Source: Litorivicinus lipolyticus
Lineage (GTDB): Bacteria > Pseudomonadota > Gammaproteobacteria > Pseudomonadales > Litorivicinaceae
DNA: 64,000 bases
Direction of reading: 5' to 3'
Assembly (NCBI RefSeq): GCF_009650135.1
Contig: NZ_CP045871.1
Coordinates: forward strand, 930,001 to 994,000
The position numbers and the translations under genes were made by a program. The notes under the pieces were generated by a model that ran no database searches, was not told where the DNA came from, and worked only from the letters and a program-made list of their open reading frames with translations. This document shows positions 43,823 to 58,439 of the stretch, one piece after another. The stretch's first letter is position 1. Each line of letters opens with the position of its first letter.

Positions 43823-44263
43823 GTGATGTTAGATGTGAAGGAAATCCAAAAGTACCTGCCCCACCGTTACCCCTTTTTGTTGGTGGACCGGATTTTGGAG
43901 TTGGAGCTGAACAAGCGCGTGGTTGCGTTGAAGAACATTTCGGTCAACGAAGACCTGTTCAATGGCCATTTCCCAGGCAATCCCATTTTTCCGGGCGTGC
44001 TGATTATCGAGGCGATGGCCCAGGCGTCTGGTGTGTTGGGTTTCAAAACGATGGATAAAACGCCGGCCGATGGCAGCGTTTATTTGTTTGTCGGTGCCGA
44101 TAACGTGCGCTTCAAACGCCAAGTTGTGCCGGGCGATCAGCTCATCATGACCGCCGAAGTGGTCAAGGTGCGTAGCGGGATCTGGAAGTTTGCCTGTACC
44201 GCCACGGTGGATGGCGAACTGGTGTGCAGCGCGGACATTATGTGTGCGGATCGGACTGTCTAA
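43823..44263 (+). CDS. fabZ: 3-hydroxyacyl-ACP dehydratase FabZ
   Basis: Hot-dog-fold dehydratase of fatty-acid synthesis. The 146-residue chain shows [14 protein letters not shown] and the catalytic region [20 protein letters not shown] (His and Glu). GTG 43823 has the better spacing to AGGA and matches the double-Met start seen in Pseudomonas; ATG 43826 is one codon later. Confidence 0.95.
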   Translation: MMLDVKEIQKYLPHRYPFLLVDRILELELNKRVVALKNISVNEDLFNGHFPGNPIFPGVLIIEAMAQASGVLGFKTMDKTPADGSVYLFVGADNVRFKRQVVPGDQLIMTAEVVKVRSGIWKFACTATVDGELVCSADIMCADRTV

Positions 44264-45034
44264 ATGATCCATCCGACAGCGATTGTTGACCCCAAGGCGG
44301 AGTTGGCCCCGGACGTCAGTGTCGGGCCCTACGCCATCATCGGTGCCAAGGTGCGCATCGACCAAGGCTCATCAATCGGTCCCCATGCGGTCGTTAATGG
44401 GCCGACTACCCTGGGTAAAAATAACCGCGTGTTTCAGTTTGCAAGTGTCGGCGAAGCCTGCCAAGACTTGAAATACAAAAACGAACCGACCGAGCTGATC
44501 GTGGGTGATAACAACACCATTCGCGAGGGCGTGACGCTGCACCGCGGCACCGTCCAAGACCGCGGCATCACCCAGGTCGGCTCGAACAATTTGCTGATGG
44601 CCTATGTTCACGTGGCGCATGATTGTGTGGTCGGTGACAATATCATCGTCGCCAACAACGCGGCCCTGGCCGGCCACGTTCGTGTCGGCAGTGGCGCTAT
44701 TATTGGGGGTGGCACGCTGGTTCATCAGTTCTGCCAAATCGGTGCCTACAGCATGACCGCAGCCGGTACCGTGGTATTTCAGGACATCCCGGCCTTTGTC
44801 ATGGTGGCCGGGAACCGGGCGCGCGCTAACGGCATGAACTTCGAAGGCATGCGCCGGCGTGGGTACAGCGACGATAGCATCGCCGCCCTGCGTCGTGCCT
44901 ACAAAACCGTATTCCGCAGCGGCCTGACCTTGGACGCCGCGCTGGCCGAACTGGGCCCGGATGCGGACGTGGATACTTGGGTAGCGCTGTTCCGTGATTC
45001 TCTGGTGGCGGCTGAGCGCGGCATCGTTCGCTAG
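44264..45034 (+). CDS. lpxA: UDP-N-acetylglucosamine acyltransferase
   Basis: First step of lipid A synthesis. A 256-residue left-handed beta-helix with start IHPTAIVDPKAELAPDVSVGPY, the catalytic His region LLMAYVHVAHDCVVGD, and helical C-terminus GMRRRGYSDDSIAALRRAYK. Starts directly after the fabZ stop. Confidence 0.96.
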   Translation: MIHPTAIVDPKAELAPDVSVGPYAIIGAKVRIDQGSSIGPHAVVNGPTTLGKNNRVFQFASVGEACQDLKYKNEPTELIVGDNNTIREGVTLHRGTVQDRGITQVGSNNLLMAYVHVAHDCVVGDNIIVANNAALAGHVRVGSGAIIGGGTLVHQFCQIGAYSMTAAGTVVFQDIPAFVMVAGNRARANGMNFEGMRRRGYSDDSIAALRRAYKTVFRSGLTLDAALAELGPDADVDTWVALFRDSLVAAERGIVR

Positions 45035-46161
45035 TGAGTACCAAACGTTTTGTCATGGTGGCCGGTGAGGTGTCGGGTGACTTGCTCGGCGCGTCGCTGA
45101 TTCGTGAGCTTAAAAAACAGCACCCGGGGGCGCACTTCGAGGGCATCGGTGGGCCGGCCATGGCGGCCGAGGGCTTTTATAGTCTGGTGCCGATGGAACG
45201 CCTCAGCGTGATGGGCTTGATCGAAGTGCTAGGCCGTTTGCGTGAACTGTTAAAACTGCGCCGCGATATCGTCAAACACTATGCCGTCGACCCTCCCAGT
45301 GCCTTCATTGGGATTGATGCCCCTGACTTTAATTTGGCCCTGGCCAAGTCGTTCAAAGACATGGGGGTATTGGCGGTTCACTTTGTCAGCCCCTCGGTCT
45401 GGGCCTGGCGCGCGGATCGGGTCAAGAAAATCGCCACCCAGGTTGACCTGATGTTGACGCTGTTCCCGTTCGAGGTGTCGGTCTACCGCGAACACGGCAT
45501 GCGGGTGGACTGCGTTGGCCATCCGCTGGCTGACGAAATCGGGTTTGACCCAAGCCACAGCGATGCCCGCCGCACTTTGGGTGTGCGCGAGTGTCAAACT
45601 TTGGCGGTGCTGCCCGGATCACGCGATGGTGAAGTGCGCCGAATAGGGCCGGTGTTCGCGGCGACCGTGGCCGGTTTGTTGGCGCGGCGACCGGACTTGC
45701 AAGTGCTGATTCCCGCGGCGACGCCGGCTTTGGCTGAGCGCTTGCGTGCGCTGTTTGCCGGCCAGTCGGTGACTATCGTGGAGGGTCAATCGAGGACCGT
45801 GATGGCTGCGGCCGACGCGCTGTTGTTAGCCTCGGGCACCGCGGCCTTGGAAGGCGCGCTGATCGGACGGCCGATGGTGGTGGGTTACCGCTTGAATGCG
45901 TTGACTGGGTGGTGGGTTAAACGGCTGTTAACCGTTAAGCACGTAGCCTTGCCTAACCATTTGACGGCCCAGCCTTATGTGCCCGAATTCCTATTGGGCG
46001 AGTGCCGCCCCGAGCGTCTGATTCCGGCGGTCGAACAGGCCTTGGACGGCGACAACCAGGCGGCCATGACGGCCTTTGCCGAGGTCCATCGGTCGCTGGC
46101 CACGCATGCAGCCGGGCGCGCGGCCAGCGCCATCAGTGCGGTCTTGGCGCGGACCCTGTGA
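45034..46161 (+). CDS. lpxB: Lipid-A-disaccharide synthase
   Basis: GT19 glycosyltransferase joining UDP-2,3-diacylglucosamine and lipid X. The 375-residue protein opens FVMVAGEVSGDLLGASL, then FEGIGGPAMAAEGF and VSPSVWAWRADRVKKI; PGSRDGEVRRIGP is in the C-terminal half. Start is GTG 45034 overlapping the lpxA TAG by one base. Confidence 0.96.
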   Translation: MSTKRFVMVAGEVSGDLLGASLIRELKKQHPGAHFEGIGGPAMAAEGFYSLVPMERLSVMGLIEVLGRLRELLKLRRDIVKHYAVDPPSAFIGIDAPDFNLALAKSFKDMGVLAVHFVSPSVWAWRADRVKKIATQVDLMLTLFPFEVSVYREHGMRVDCVGHPLADEIGFDPSHSDARRTLGVRECQTLAVLPGSRDGEVRRIGPVFAATVAGLLARRPDLQVLIPAATPALAERLRALFAGQSVTIVEGQSRTVMAAADALLLASGTAALEGALIGRPMVVGYRLNALTGWWVKRLLTVKHVALPNHLTAQPYVPEFLLGECRPERLIPAVEQALDGDNQAAMTAFAEVHRSLATHAAGRAASAISAVLARTL

Positions 46162-46721
46162 TTGCCGGGGTCGACGAAGTGGGCCGCGGCCCATTGCTGG
46201 GGCCGGTGGTGGCGGCGGCGGTTGTTCTGAACCCGGCTCGGCCGATTCAAGGGCTGGCGGATTCCAAAGTTCTGAGTGCTTCGCGCCGTGACGCGCTGGC
46301 GCAAACGATTTACGCCGAGGCCGAAGCGGTCATGGTGGTGGCGCTGGATGCGGCTACGGTCGATCGGCTGAATATTCTGCAAGCGACCTTCGAAGCCATG
46401 CGTCAGGCCGTGGCTGGGTTGTCAGTGATCCCGTCGCGGGTTTTGATTGATGGCAACCGAGTGCCTCCCGGGCTGGGTTTGCCGGCTGAGGCCGTGGTCA
46501 AAGGCGACCAAAAGAAAGCCAGTATTTCGGCGGCATCAATTGTCGCCAAGGTTTACCGTGATCGGTGGTGTCTTGCGTATCATGCCAAGTTCCCCGGATA
46601 TGGATTCGACCGCCACAAGGGCTACCCAACGGCCGAGCACCTGGCGTGCTTGCGAGCCTTGGGGCCAACCCCTGAGCACCGACGATCGTTCAAGCCGGTC
46701 GCACAACTGCAGTTATTGTAA
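46158..46721 (+). CDS. rnhB: Ribonuclease HII
   Basis: Cuts RNA in RNA-DNA hybrids. The 187-residue enzyme starts VIAGVDEVGRGPLLGPVVAA with the catalytic Asp-Glu, continues with LADSKVLSA, DGN, and KGDQKKASISAASIVAKV. The GTG at 46158 overlaps the lpxB TGA by 4 bp; an upstream reading inside lpxB is not credible. Confidence 0.95.
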   Translation: MIAGVDEVGRGPLLGPVVAAAVVLNPARPIQGLADSKVLSASRRDALAQTIYAEAEAVMVVALDAATVDRLNILQATFEAMRQAVAGLSVIPSRVLIDGNRVPPGLGLPAEAVVKGDQKKASISAASIVAKVYRDRWCLAYHAKFPGYGFDRHKGYPTAEHLACLRALGPTPEHRRSFKPVAQLQLL

Positions 46722-46733
46722 AAAAGGCAACGC

Positions 46734-49700
46734 ATGAGTTTTGTTCACCTTCGTGTCCATTCCGATTACTCCTTAAGCGACGGATTGTGCCGCGTTAAAA
46801 AGCTGCCAGGCCAGATCAAAGACCGCGGCATGCCGGCGGTTGCGCTGACGGACAACGCTAACTTGTTTGCCATGGTCAAGTTCTACAACGGCTGTGTCGG
46901 TGCGGGTATTCAACCGATCATGGGCGCCGACGTGTTGTGGGGTGATAGTCACGAAACCGCCAGCGCCTTGACTTTGCTGGTGCAAAGTCAGGCCGGCTAC
47001 TTGCGCCTGTCCGAGTGGCTGACAGCGGGATTCTTGCAGCACCAGAAAAACGGCAAGGTATTGTTGCCCACGGACTTGTTGGCGGCCGGCACCGACGGCC
47101 TGATTGCGCTGTCCGGCGGCATCAAGGGCAGCGTCGGCATGGCCCTGATGAAGGGCGATGCGGATGAGGCGGCCGGCGCCGCCAGCCAACTGACGGCGCT
47201 GTTTCCAAACCGCTTTTACTTGGAAATCTCCCGTTGCGGTCGCAGCCACGAAGAGACCGTATTGCACCAGACCGTGGCCTTGGCCGACCAGCTAGGCTTG
47301 CCATTGGTGGCGACCAACGACGTGCGCTTTTTCAATCAAGGCGACTTTGAGGCCCACGAGACGCGGGTCTGCATTGCCTCCAGCTTTACCTTGGATGACC
47401 CGCGCCGGGAGCGTCAATTTACCGATCAGCAGTACCTCAAATCCGCCGACGAGATGTGCGCGCTGTTTGCCGACGTGCCGGACGCGATTGAAAATACCCT
47501 GGCGATCGCCAAACGCTGTGGGTTCCAGCCCAAATTGGGCACCTACTTCCTGCCCGATTACCCGGTGCCGGACGGCAAGACCATCGATCAGTACTTTCGC
47601 GAACTGTCCCACGACGGCCTGGGCGACCGGCTAGCCAAGATACTGCCAGCCGACCCGACCGAATCGGCGGCGCTCGAAAAGACCTATCGCAATCGCTTGG
47701 ACTTCGAGGTCGACGTGATCTTGCAGATGGGTTTTCCCGGCTACTTCTTGATCGTCATGGATTTTATCAACTGGGCCAAAAGCAATGGCGTGCCGGTCGG
47801 CCCCGGACGTGGGTCCGGTGCCGGCAGCGCGGTGGCCTGGGCGCTGCGCATCACGGATTTGGATCCGATCGAATATGATTTGTTGTTCGAGCGATTCCTG
47901 AATCCCGAACGGGTATCGATGCCCGACTTTGACGTCGACTTTTGCATGGTCGGGCGCGACCGGGTCATTGATTACGTGGCCCAGCGCTACGGGCGTAACG
48001 CGGTCTCGCAAATCATTACCTACGGCTCGATGGCGGCTAAGGCCGTCGTGCGCGACGTCGCCCGTGCCCAAGGCAAGGCCTATGCGGTCGGCGATAAGCT
48101 GTCGAAATTGATTCCGTTCGAAGTCGGTATGACGCTGGAAAAAGCGCTGGAGCAAGAGCCAGGCCTCAACGAATTGATGAGCATGGACGAGGACGCGGCC
48201 GAGGTCATGGCCATGTCGCGCCAGCTTGAAGGCACCATCCGTGGGGTCGGTAAACACGCCGGCGGCGTTGTTATTGCACCGTCCAAGCTGACCGATTTCG
48301 TGCCGGTCTACCAGCCCGAGGGTGAAGACAGTCCGGTCACTCAGTTCGACAAAGACGACGTCGAATCCGCAGGGTTGGTCAAATTTGACTTTTTGGGCCT
48401 GCGCACCCTGACCATTATCGATTGGGCGCTGGACTTGATTCGCGACTCCGGTGCCGACGTGCCCGATATCGAGAGCATTCCGCTGGACGACCGACGGACC
48501 TTTAAGTTGTTGCAGGGCGCGGAAACCACCGCTGTGTTCCAGCTTGAAAGCCGCGGCATGAAAGATTTGATCCGCCGCCTGCAACCCTCAACCTTTGCCG
48601 ACATCATCGCCTTGGTGGCGCTGTACCGTCCCGGCCCGCTGGAATCGGGCATGGTCGACGACTATATCAACCGTAAGCACGGCCGCGAGCCGGTCGTGTT
48701 CCCGCACCCGGACTTGGAGCCGATCCTCAAGGACACCAACGGGGTCATCCTGTACCAAGAACAGGTCATGCAGATTGCCCAGGTGCTGGCTCAGTACAGC
48801 CTGGGCAGTGCGGATTTGTTGCGCCGCGCCATGGGCAAGAAAAAGCCCGAGGAAATGCAAAAGCAACGCGTCATGTTCATGCAAGGCTCGGGCGAGCGCG
48901 ATGTGGACCCGCAGTTGGCGGGTTCGATCTTTGATTTGATGGAAAAGTTCGCCGGCTATGGCTTTAACAAGTCGCACTCGGCCGCCTACGCGTTGGTGTC
49001 GTACCAAACCGCATGGCTCAAAACCCATTACCCAGCGGCCTTTATGGCGGCGGTCATGTCGGCTGACATGGGCGACGTCGACAAGGTGGTGCCGCTGATT
49101 GAAGAGGCGCGGCGGATGGGCCTGGCGGTCAACCCGCCGGACGTCAATCAGGGCGCGCTTAAGTTTACCGTCAACGATGACGGCGCCGTGGTCTACGGGC
49201 TGGGTGCGCTGCGTGGATTGGGCGAAGGCCCGATTTCGGCGTTGCTGGATGCCCGCGCGGACGGCCCGTTCTCGGACTTGTTTGATTTCTGTCGCCGTGT
49301 TGATGGCACCCGCATTAACAAGCGCGCGATCGAGTCGTTAATCAAAGCCGGCGCGTTCGATGGCCTCAACGAGCCACGTCACCTGTTGATGGGGGCGCTG
49401 GAATCCGCCATGGGCGCGGCTAACCAGGCGCGTAAATCCGAGGCGGCGGGCATGCAAGACCTGTTCGGTTTGGGCATGGACAGCGCCCCGGACCCAAGCA
49501 CCGGCGGCGATGCCTACGTCGACGTGCGCAAGGCTCGGGTGTGGAATGAACGCGAGCGCTTGGCGGCGGAAAAGCACACCCTTGGGCTGTACCTGACGGG
49601 ACACCCGATCGAAGCGCATCGTGGCGAGATTCGCGAGTTTTCGATCACGGAAATTGGCCGCCTGCGGCCTAGCCGGGAAGGGCGACCGCGCACCGCCGGA

Positions 49701-50201
49701 TTGATTATTGCGATTCGGACTTTGCGGGATCGCTCGAACCGGCCGTTGGCCATTGTGACACTCGACGATCGCAGTGCGCGCTTTGAATTGGTGCTGGCGG
49801 GTGACACCTTCGAGCAGTACAAAGACGCCTTGGTTACGGACCAGATTGTGGTGGTCGAGGGCAAGGTTAGCTTGGATGAGCGCAACCAAACCAACAAAAT
49901 GCAGGTCGACCGGCTGTGGACCCTAACCCAGGCTCGTATGGCCTTTGCCGACGCCCTGGAGATCCGATTTGCGGTCGACCAGGTGCCGGCCACGATGAAA
50001 AAACGCCTGCACGACATCTTGGCCCCTCAACGTGGCGGCGGATGTCCGGTACAATTTAGAATTAGCGGCCGTGAGGCCGATGGGGTGGTTAAGTTAGGCC
50101 ATGGCTGGGACGTCCACCCCACCGATGAATTAATGCTGCAGTTAACCGAGGTGTTTGGCGACACGGCGGTGCGACTGCGCAAAGAGGAGCGATACGCGTG
50201 A
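46734..50201 (+). CDS. dnaE: DNA polymerase III alpha subunit
   Basis: Replicative polymerase of 1155 residues. N-terminal PHP domain ([15 protein letters not shown]), catalytic palm with [10 protein letters not shown] and the three-Asp MPDFDVDF motif near residue 400, tandem HhH region, and a C-terminal OB fold ([16 protein letters not shown]). Length equals E. coli DnaE (1160). Overlaps accA by 4 bp. Confidence 0.97.
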   Translation: MSFVHLRVHSDYSLSDGLCRVKKLPGQIKDRGMPAVALTDNANLFAMVKFYNGCVGAGIQPIMGADVLWGDSHETASALTLLVQSQAGYLRLSEWLTAGFLQHQKNGKVLLPTDLLAAGTDGLIALSGGIKGSVGMALMKGDADEAAGAASQLTALFPNRFYLEISRCGRSHEETVLHQTVALADQLGLPLVATNDVRFFNQGDFEAHETRVCIASSFTLDDPRRERQFTDQQYLKSADEMCALFADVPDAIENTLAIAKRCGFQPKLGTYFLPDYPVPDGKTIDQYFRELSHDGLGDRLAKILPADPTESAALEKTYRNRLDFEVDVILQMGFPGYFLIVMDFINWAKSNGVPVGPGRGSGAGSAVAWALRITDLDPIEYDLLFERFLNPERVSMPDFDVDFCMVGRDRVIDYVAQRYGRNAVSQIITYGSMAAKAVVRDVARAQGKAYAVGDKLSKLIPFEVGMTLEKALEQEPGLNELMSMDEDAAEVMAMSRQLEGTIRGVGKHAGGVVIAPSKLTDFVPVYQPEGEDSPVTQFDKDDVESAGLVKFDFLGLRTLTIIDWALDLIRDSGADVPDIESIPLDDRRTFKLLQGAETTAVFQLESRGMKDLIRRLQPSTFADIIALVALYRPGPLESGMVDDYINRKHGREPVVFPHPDLEPILKDTNGVILYQEQVMQIAQVLAQYSLGSADLLRRAMGKKKPEEMQKQRVMFMQGSGERDVDPQLAGSIFDLMEKFAGYGFNKSHSAAYALVSYQTAWLKTHYPAAFMAAVMSADMGDVDKVVPLIEEARRMGLAVNPPDVNQGALKFTVNDDGAVVYGLGALRGLGEGPISALLDARADGPFSDLFDFCRRVDGTRINKRAIESLIKAGAFDGLNEPRHLLMGALESAMGAANQARKSEAAGMQDLFGLGMDSAPDPSTGGDAYVDVRKARVWNERERLAAEKHTLGLYLTGHPIEAHRGEIREFSITEIGRLRPSREGRPRTAGLIIAIRTLRDRSNRPLAIVTLDDRSARFELVLAGDTFEQYKDALVTDQIVVVEGKVSLDERNQTNKMQVDRLWTLTQARMAFADALEIRFAVDQVPATMKKRLHDILAPQRGGGCPVQFRISGREADGVVKLGHGWDVHPTDELMLQLTEVFGDTAVRLRKEERYA

Positions 50202-51151
50202 ACCCCGAGTTTTTAGATTTTGAGCAGCCGATTGCCGAGCTACAGGCAAAAATTGATGAGCTCTCAAACGTAGGGGCACAAAGTGACCTCAATGTGGCCG
50301 ACGAGGTGCAGACCTTGACCGGCAAGCGCGACGCCTTGGTCGGTCGGATCTTTTCCGAGCTGACGCCGTGGCAGATTGCGCAGATGGCGCGTCACCCCAG
50401 TCGCCCCTATACGCTGGATTACATTGACGGGTTGTTTGATGATTTCGACGAATTGCACGGGGATCGTGCCTATGCCGACGACCCCGCATTGGTCGGCGGT
50501 ATTGGCCGCTTGGATGGCCGTCCGGTGATGGTGCTGGGTCACCAGAAAGGCCGCGACGTCAAACAAAAGGTTTACCGTAACTTTGGCATGCCGCGTCCGG
50601 AAGGCTATCGCAAGGCCCAGCGCCTGATGCGTATGGCCGAACGCTTCAAACTGCCGGTGCTAACCTTTATCGATACACCCGGTGCCTACCCCGGTATTGG
50701 CGCCGAAGAGCGCGGTCAATCCGAGGCGATCGCATCTAGCATCGCCATGATGTCGCGTTTAAAGGTGCCGGTACTGGCCACCGTCACCGGCGAGGGCGGG
50801 TCCGGTGGGGCGCTGGCGATTGGCGTGTGTGATCACCTGACGATGCTGCAATATTCGACCTATTCGGTGATCAGCCCGGAAGGCTGTGCGTCGATTTTGT
50901 GGAAGACCGCCGAACGCGCCAGCGATGCCGCCCAGGCCATGGGCATTACTGCCAAGCGCCTGCATGAACTGGGTTTGGTGGACGAAATTTTGGCGGAGCC
51001 GCTGGGCGGCGCGCACCGTGCGCCTGGCGAATTGATGGCCAAGCTGAAAGCCAGTCTGTTGGTCCAGCTTGACCGCCTTCAGGCTCTGGACAGCGAGACC
51101 CTGCTGTCGGACCGTTACACTCGTCTGATGCGCTACGGTGCCATCGCCTAA
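50198..51151 (+). CDS. accA: Acetyl-CoA carboxylase carboxyltransferase alpha subunit
   Basis: Pairs with AccD to carboxylate acetyl-CoA. 317 residues with [15 protein letters not shown] at the N-terminus, [20 protein letters not shown]-type segment (written [20 protein letters not shown] here) and [13 protein letters not shown]. Start is GTG 50198. The 3' end contains the tilS start. Confidence 0.96.
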   Translation: MNPEFLDFEQPIAELQAKIDELSNVGAQSDLNVADEVQTLTGKRDALVGRIFSELTPWQIAQMARHPSRPYTLDYIDGLFDDFDELHGDRAYADDPALVGGIGRLDGRPVMVLGHQKGRDVKQKVYRNFGMPRPEGYRKAQRLMRMAERFKLPVLTFIDTPGAYPGIGAEERGQSEAIASSIAMMSRLKVPVLATVTGEGGSGGALAIGVCDHLTMLQYSTYSVISPEGCASILWKTAERASDAAQAMGITAKRLHELGLVDEILAEPLGGAHRAPGELMAKLKASLLVQLDRLQALDSETLLSDRYTRLMRYGAIA

Positions 51152-52160
51152 CCAGGGTCGATGGTGGGTCGCCTTTTCCGGTGGCCCGGATTCACACGCG
51201 CTGTTGCAGTGGGCGCTGGCCCGCCACTCGGACGTAGCGCTGGTGCATGTTAATCATGGCTGGCATGCCCAGGCCGGTGCCTGGGCCGACGCCTGCCAGG
51301 CACAGGCCGATCGGCTCGGCATTCACGCGCAACTACTCAAACTAGATTCGACAACACCTAAGACCGAGGCGGCCGCGCGCGTGGGGCGCTATGCGTTGAT
51401 GCAGACGCTACTAAAACCGGGAGATCGATTGCTGGTCGGTCACCACCGCGGAGATCAGCTTGAAACGCGATTGATGCGTGCGCTGCAACGGCGTCCACCG
51501 CGCGGTATGCCGTCCCAGCGCGCACTCGGCCTTGGGATGCTGTGGCGGCCACTGCTAGATCAACCCAAACCCCGCGTCGACGCCGACGCCATCGACGACC
51601 CTGCCAACTACGATCGAACCTATCGCCGTGTTCAGGTACGCCAAGACTTGCTGCCAAAGCTGGCGCCGGAATTGGTGCGCCAAACGGAGCGTGTCGGTCG
51701 ACTGGTGGAGCGGCTTGACCGGTTGATGGGCGCCGCCTTACCGGCCGGCCCGCAGTTAGCAGTCGGAATCGCCAGTGCGGCGACGATTGCGGCTTGGTGT
51801 TGGCGTGAAGGACAGCTCCCGGGGCCGCCACGCAGGCAAATTGATTCACTATTGCTGCAACTTCCGCCGGCGCCGGATCGTCAGCCGATGATTGAATGGG
51901 CCGCGCTCGGGCGGCGCTGGCGTATTCGGGCCTACGCCGGCCAGCTGTGGTTGCTGCCAGCGGCGGTTGACTGGCCGCCACTGAAGGCGGGTTGGCGCAC
52001 GCTCGAACCAGGCCAGGGTGCTCGCCTGCACGCCCTAGGTATTCCACCCTGGGAGCGCGCCGGGCTGTGTCAGGACGCTGCGGGACGGATCTGTGGATGG
52101 CGTCCAATAATCCGCCCCGTCGGTCATATTTCGCTGGAAGAACTACGACTAAACGACTAA
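51138..52160 (+). CDS. tilS: tRNA(Ile)-lysidine synthase
   Basis: Converts C34 of tRNA-Ile(CAU) to lysidine. PP-loop [13 protein letters not shown] near the start, then HVNHGWH and [16 protein letters not shown]-type segments. At 340 residues it is shorter than E. coli TilS (432), with a reduced C-terminal domain. Start is GTG 51138, inside the accA end by 14 bp. Confidence 0.93.
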   Translation: MPSPNQGRWWVAFSGGPDSHALLQWALARHSDVALVHVNHGWHAQAGAWADACQAQADRLGIHAQLLKLDSTTPKTEAAARVGRYALMQTLLKPGDRLLVGHHRGDQLETRLMRALQRRPPRGMPSQRALGLGMLWRPLLDQPKPRVDADAIDDPANYDRTYRRVQVRQDLLPKLAPELVRQTERVGRLVERLDRLMGAALPAGPQLAVGIASAATIAAWCWREGQLPGPPRRQIDSLLLQLPPAPDRQPMIEWAALGRRWRIRAYAGQLWLLPAAVDWPPLKAGWRTLEPGQGARLHALGIPPWERAGLCQDAAGRICGWRPIIRPVGHISLEELRLND

Positions 52161-52175
52161 CCTATCCGCCCGTCC

Positions 52176-52221
52176 AATAGACCAAATTCGAACGCTCCAG
52201 ACCGGGCGTGGATGGTCTATT
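52176..52221 (+). promoter_or_regulatory. Nested hairpin in the pyrG leader
   Basis: AATAGACCA (52176-52184) pairs perfectly with TGGTCTATT (52213-52221); inside, CGCTC (52193-52197) can pair with GGGCG (52204-52208). A T-rich TTAATTT follows, and the pyrG ribosome site AGGAGGGG begins 11 bp further. It may be an attenuator or terminator regulating pyrG, or an operator. The only gap over 80 bp between bamA and rpoS sits here. Confidence 0.5.
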
Positions 52222-52225
52222 TTAA

Positions 52226-54711
<2,486 letters not shown>

Positions 54712-54721
54712 CCCCATTTAA

Positions 54722-56023
<1,302 letters not shown>

Positions 56024-56305
56024 ATGCGTAATTGGGTCTGGCTGATTCTGCTAGGCCTGTTTGCGCTACTGCAATACAAGTGGTGGCTCGGGCAGGGAGG
56101 GTTGTTGGAACAGGCCCAGCTGCGCGGTCGTGTCGCTGAACAAGCGGACAAGATCGCCACCCTTGAGGCGGAAAATAATCTGCTGCGTCGCGAAGTCCGG
56201 GCACTCAACACCGAGCAGGGCCTTGAAGAAGCGGCCCGGGTTCATTTGGGTGTTAAGCGGGCGGATGAAGTTTATATTCGGATCGCCCCCGGCGCCGCTC
56301 AATGA
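56024..56305 (+). CDS. ftsB: Cell division protein FtsB
   Basis: A 93-residue bitopic protein: N-terminal helix (WVWLILLGLFALLQYKWWL) then a coiled coil (EQADKIATLEAENNLLRREV) that pairs with FtsL. ATG directly after the eno stop. Overlaps ispD by 4 bp, the usual ftsB-ispD arrangement. Confidence 0.94.
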   Translation: MRNWVWLILLGLFALLQYKWWLGQGGLLEQAQLRGRVAEQADKIATLEAENNLLRREVRALNTEQGLEEAARVHLGVKRADEVYIRIAPGAAQ

Positions 56306-56955
56306 CGCCGTTCTATCTGGTTATTGCGGCCGCCGGCGCCGGCCATCGCAGTGGTCGTGATCGGCCAAAACAATTCGAAACCATCGCCGGTCACAGCTTG
56401 TTGACCTTGACGCTGTCGCGTTTTTTGGGGCACCCAGCCTTGGCCGGCGTGGTGGTGGCGTTGGCGCCATGCCAGTCGCCGCCGCCCGATTTTCCTACCG
56501 ATCCGCGCATTCAAACCTGTGTCGGTGGTGCCACGCGCGCCGCCAGTGTGATTAACGCTTGTCGCGCGCTGGATGCGCCAGGCGATGCCTGTGTGCTGGT
56601 CCACGATGCGGCGCGTCCGTTTGTCAGTCACGCCGATATCGATGCGCTGTTAGCTGCATTTGAGCCAGGGCGTGGCGTCTACTTGGTGGCGCCGGTGGCG
56701 GACACGCTGCGCGACCATGACGGCCGAACATTGGACCGGGATCGTATCCACCGTGTGCTGACACCCCAGGGTGCGGCACGGGATGCGTTGCTGGCTGCAT
56801 TGGCGGCGCCGCTCAGCGCAACCGACGAAGTGGCTTATTTACAAGCCGCCGGCGTTGCCTGTGATGCGGTCACCAGCGACGGTCATAATTTGAAAATCAC
56901 CCACCCCGGGGACTGGGCACTGGCCGACGCGCTGGCCCGTCAGCCCGGGTTTTGA
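56302..56955 (+). CDS. ispD: 2-C-methyl-D-erythritol 4-phosphate cytidylyltransferase
   Basis: Third MEP-pathway step. The 217-residue enzyme has the nucleotide-binding start VIAAAGAGHRSGRDRPKQF, VLVHDAARPFV near residue 100 and LDRDRIHRVLTPQG. Slightly shorter than E. coli (236). Followed 10 bp later by ispF. Confidence 0.94.
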   Translation: MTPFYLVIAAAGAGHRSGRDRPKQFETIAGHSLLTLTLSRFLGHPALAGVVVALAPCQSPPPDFPTDPRIQTCVGGATRAASVINACRALDAPGDACVLVHDAARPFVSHADIDALLAAFEPGRGVYLVAPVADTLRDHDGRTLDRDRIHRVLTPQGAARDALLAALAAPLSATDEVAYLQAAGVACDAVTSDGHNLKITHPGDWALADALARQPGF

Positions 56956-56965
56956 CGGAGCACCG

Positions 56966-57439
56966 ATGCGCATAGGCCAAGGTTTTGACGTTCACCAATT
57001 GATTCCCGGGACTGGGTTGCCGCTGGGCGGGGTGTTCATTCCCTGTGACTATGCCGTGGTTGCCCACTCCGATGGCGATGTGTTGCTGCACGCGATCATG
57101 GATGCGCTGTTGGGCGCGGTGGCGCTGGGTGACATCGGCGCGCACTTTCCAGACGATGACCCGGCTTACGCCGGCTGCGACAGCAGCGATTTGATGCGCC
57201 GCGTGATCGACCTGGTCGCCGAGCACGGCTATCAAGTCGCCAATATCGACACCTGTGTGATCGCCCAGGTGCCCAAAGTAGGCCCGCACCGTGGCGCCAT
57301 TCAAGCGCGCGTCGCTGAACTGCTCAAGGTCGAGCCGAACGCCGTCAGTATCAAAGCCACGACCACGGAAACGCTTGGGTTTACGGGGCGCAAAGAGGGC
57401 ATCGCGGTCCAGGTGTCGGTGTTGCTTGAACGGTGCTGA
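56966..57439 (+). CDS. ispF: 2-C-methyl-D-erythritol 2,4-cyclodiphosphate synthase
   Basis: Next MEP-pathway step in order. 157 residues; zinc ligands in GQGFDVHQL and HSDGDVLLHA, substrate-contact KATTTETLGFTGRKEGIAVQ. ACGGAG ribosome site before ATG. The truD start lies inside its 3' end. Confidence 0.95.
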   Translation: MRIGQGFDVHQLIPGTGLPLGGVFIPCDYAVVAHSDGDVLLHAIMDALLGAVALGDIGAHFPDDDPAYAGCDSSDLMRRVIDLVAEHGYQVANIDTCVIAQVPKVGPHRGAIQARVAELLKVEPNAVSIKATTTETLGFTGRKEGIAVQVSVLLERC

Positions 57440-58439
57440 GATCGATCTGAGCTGGGCCCGGCGACCGTTGCGGGCGCTGGGTGATGCGCTGGGCAGTGCC
57501 GGCTACAAAAGTTGTGCGGACGATTTCGAGGTTACCGAGTCACTCGGATTCGAGCCCAGTGGGCGCGGCGAACACCTGTATTTCTTTGTTGAAAAACGTG
57601 ACGCCAATTCGCACGAGGTGGCGGTCGAGTTAGCCGAGGCCTGTCATGTTAACCGCCGCAGCGTCGGCTATGCCGGGCGCAAGGACAAGTTCGCCCTGAC
57701 CCGGCAGTGGTTCAGCGTACACCGCCCGGGTATTGATCGGCCGCGTTTGGTTGAGCGTCATCACTGGCGAGTATTACAGGTCACCCGGCATGCCAAACAG
57801 CTGCGCCGGGGTGTATTGGCGGGCAATCACTTTAACGTCTTGTTGCGTGACGTCGTCGCTGATCCCGCCGCGATCCGCGCCCGATACGACCAAATCGTTA
57901 GCCACGGGGTGCCAAACTATTTTGGCCGCCAGCGTTTTGGTGCCAACAACTTAGAGCGCGCCCAGGCTGGGATCGATGACGAAATGGCGTTGTCGGCAGC
58001 GCGCGCCGCACTGTTTAACCGCATGCTCAGTCAGCGTGTCGGCGCCGGCACTTGGCTGCAACCGGTTGTCGGTGAACCTTGTTTGCGACCGCGCAGTAAC
58101 GGTTGGTTAATGGACGCCGATCGTGACCACATTGAGGCCGGGCTGGCCGACCCCTGCTTGCCGCTGTTCGGCCCAACGCCGGGTCTTGAAGCGGATCGCC
58201 AAGCGGCCTGGATCGCTGAATTCAGCCGCGCAGGCAGCGACGTGATTAGGTTATTACAAGCACATAGCTGGACGCCGTTTCGGCGTCGATCACGGCTGCG
58301 ACCGCTCGACCCATCGCTTGAGATTACCCCCGAAGGTATTAGGATACGGGCGACCCTAGGGCCAGGCGCATTTATGACCGCCTTGCTGGATGCATTGTTT
58401 GACTTAGAGGACCGACATGCCACGCATTTTGATCAGTAA
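57426..58439 (+). CDS. truD: tRNA pseudouridine(13) synthase
   Basis: Isomerises U13 of tRNA-Glu. The 337-residue protein has DFEVTESLGFEPSGRGEH, the catalytic Asp in GYAGRKDKFALTRQW and GVPNYFGRQRFG. TTG 57426 is the only plausible start that leaves a normal N-terminus (14 bp inside ispF); no strong ribosome site. Overlaps surE by 23 bp. Confidence 0.93.
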   Translation: MNGAEIDLSWARRPLRALGDALGSAGYKSCADDFEVTESLGFEPSGRGEHLYFFVEKRDANSHEVAVELAEACHVNRRSVGYAGRKDKFALTRQWFSVHRPGIDRPRLVERHHWRVLQVTRHAKQLRRGVLAGNHFNVLLRDVVADPAAIRARYDQIVSHGVPNYFGRQRFGANNLERAQAGIDDEMALSAARAALFNRMLSQRVGAGTWLQPVVGEPCLRPRSNGWLMDADRDHIEAGLADPCLPLFGPTPGLEADRQAAWIAEFSRAGSDVIRLLQAHSWTPFRRRSRLRPLDPSLEITPEGIRIRATLGPGAFMTALLDALFDLEDRHATHFDQ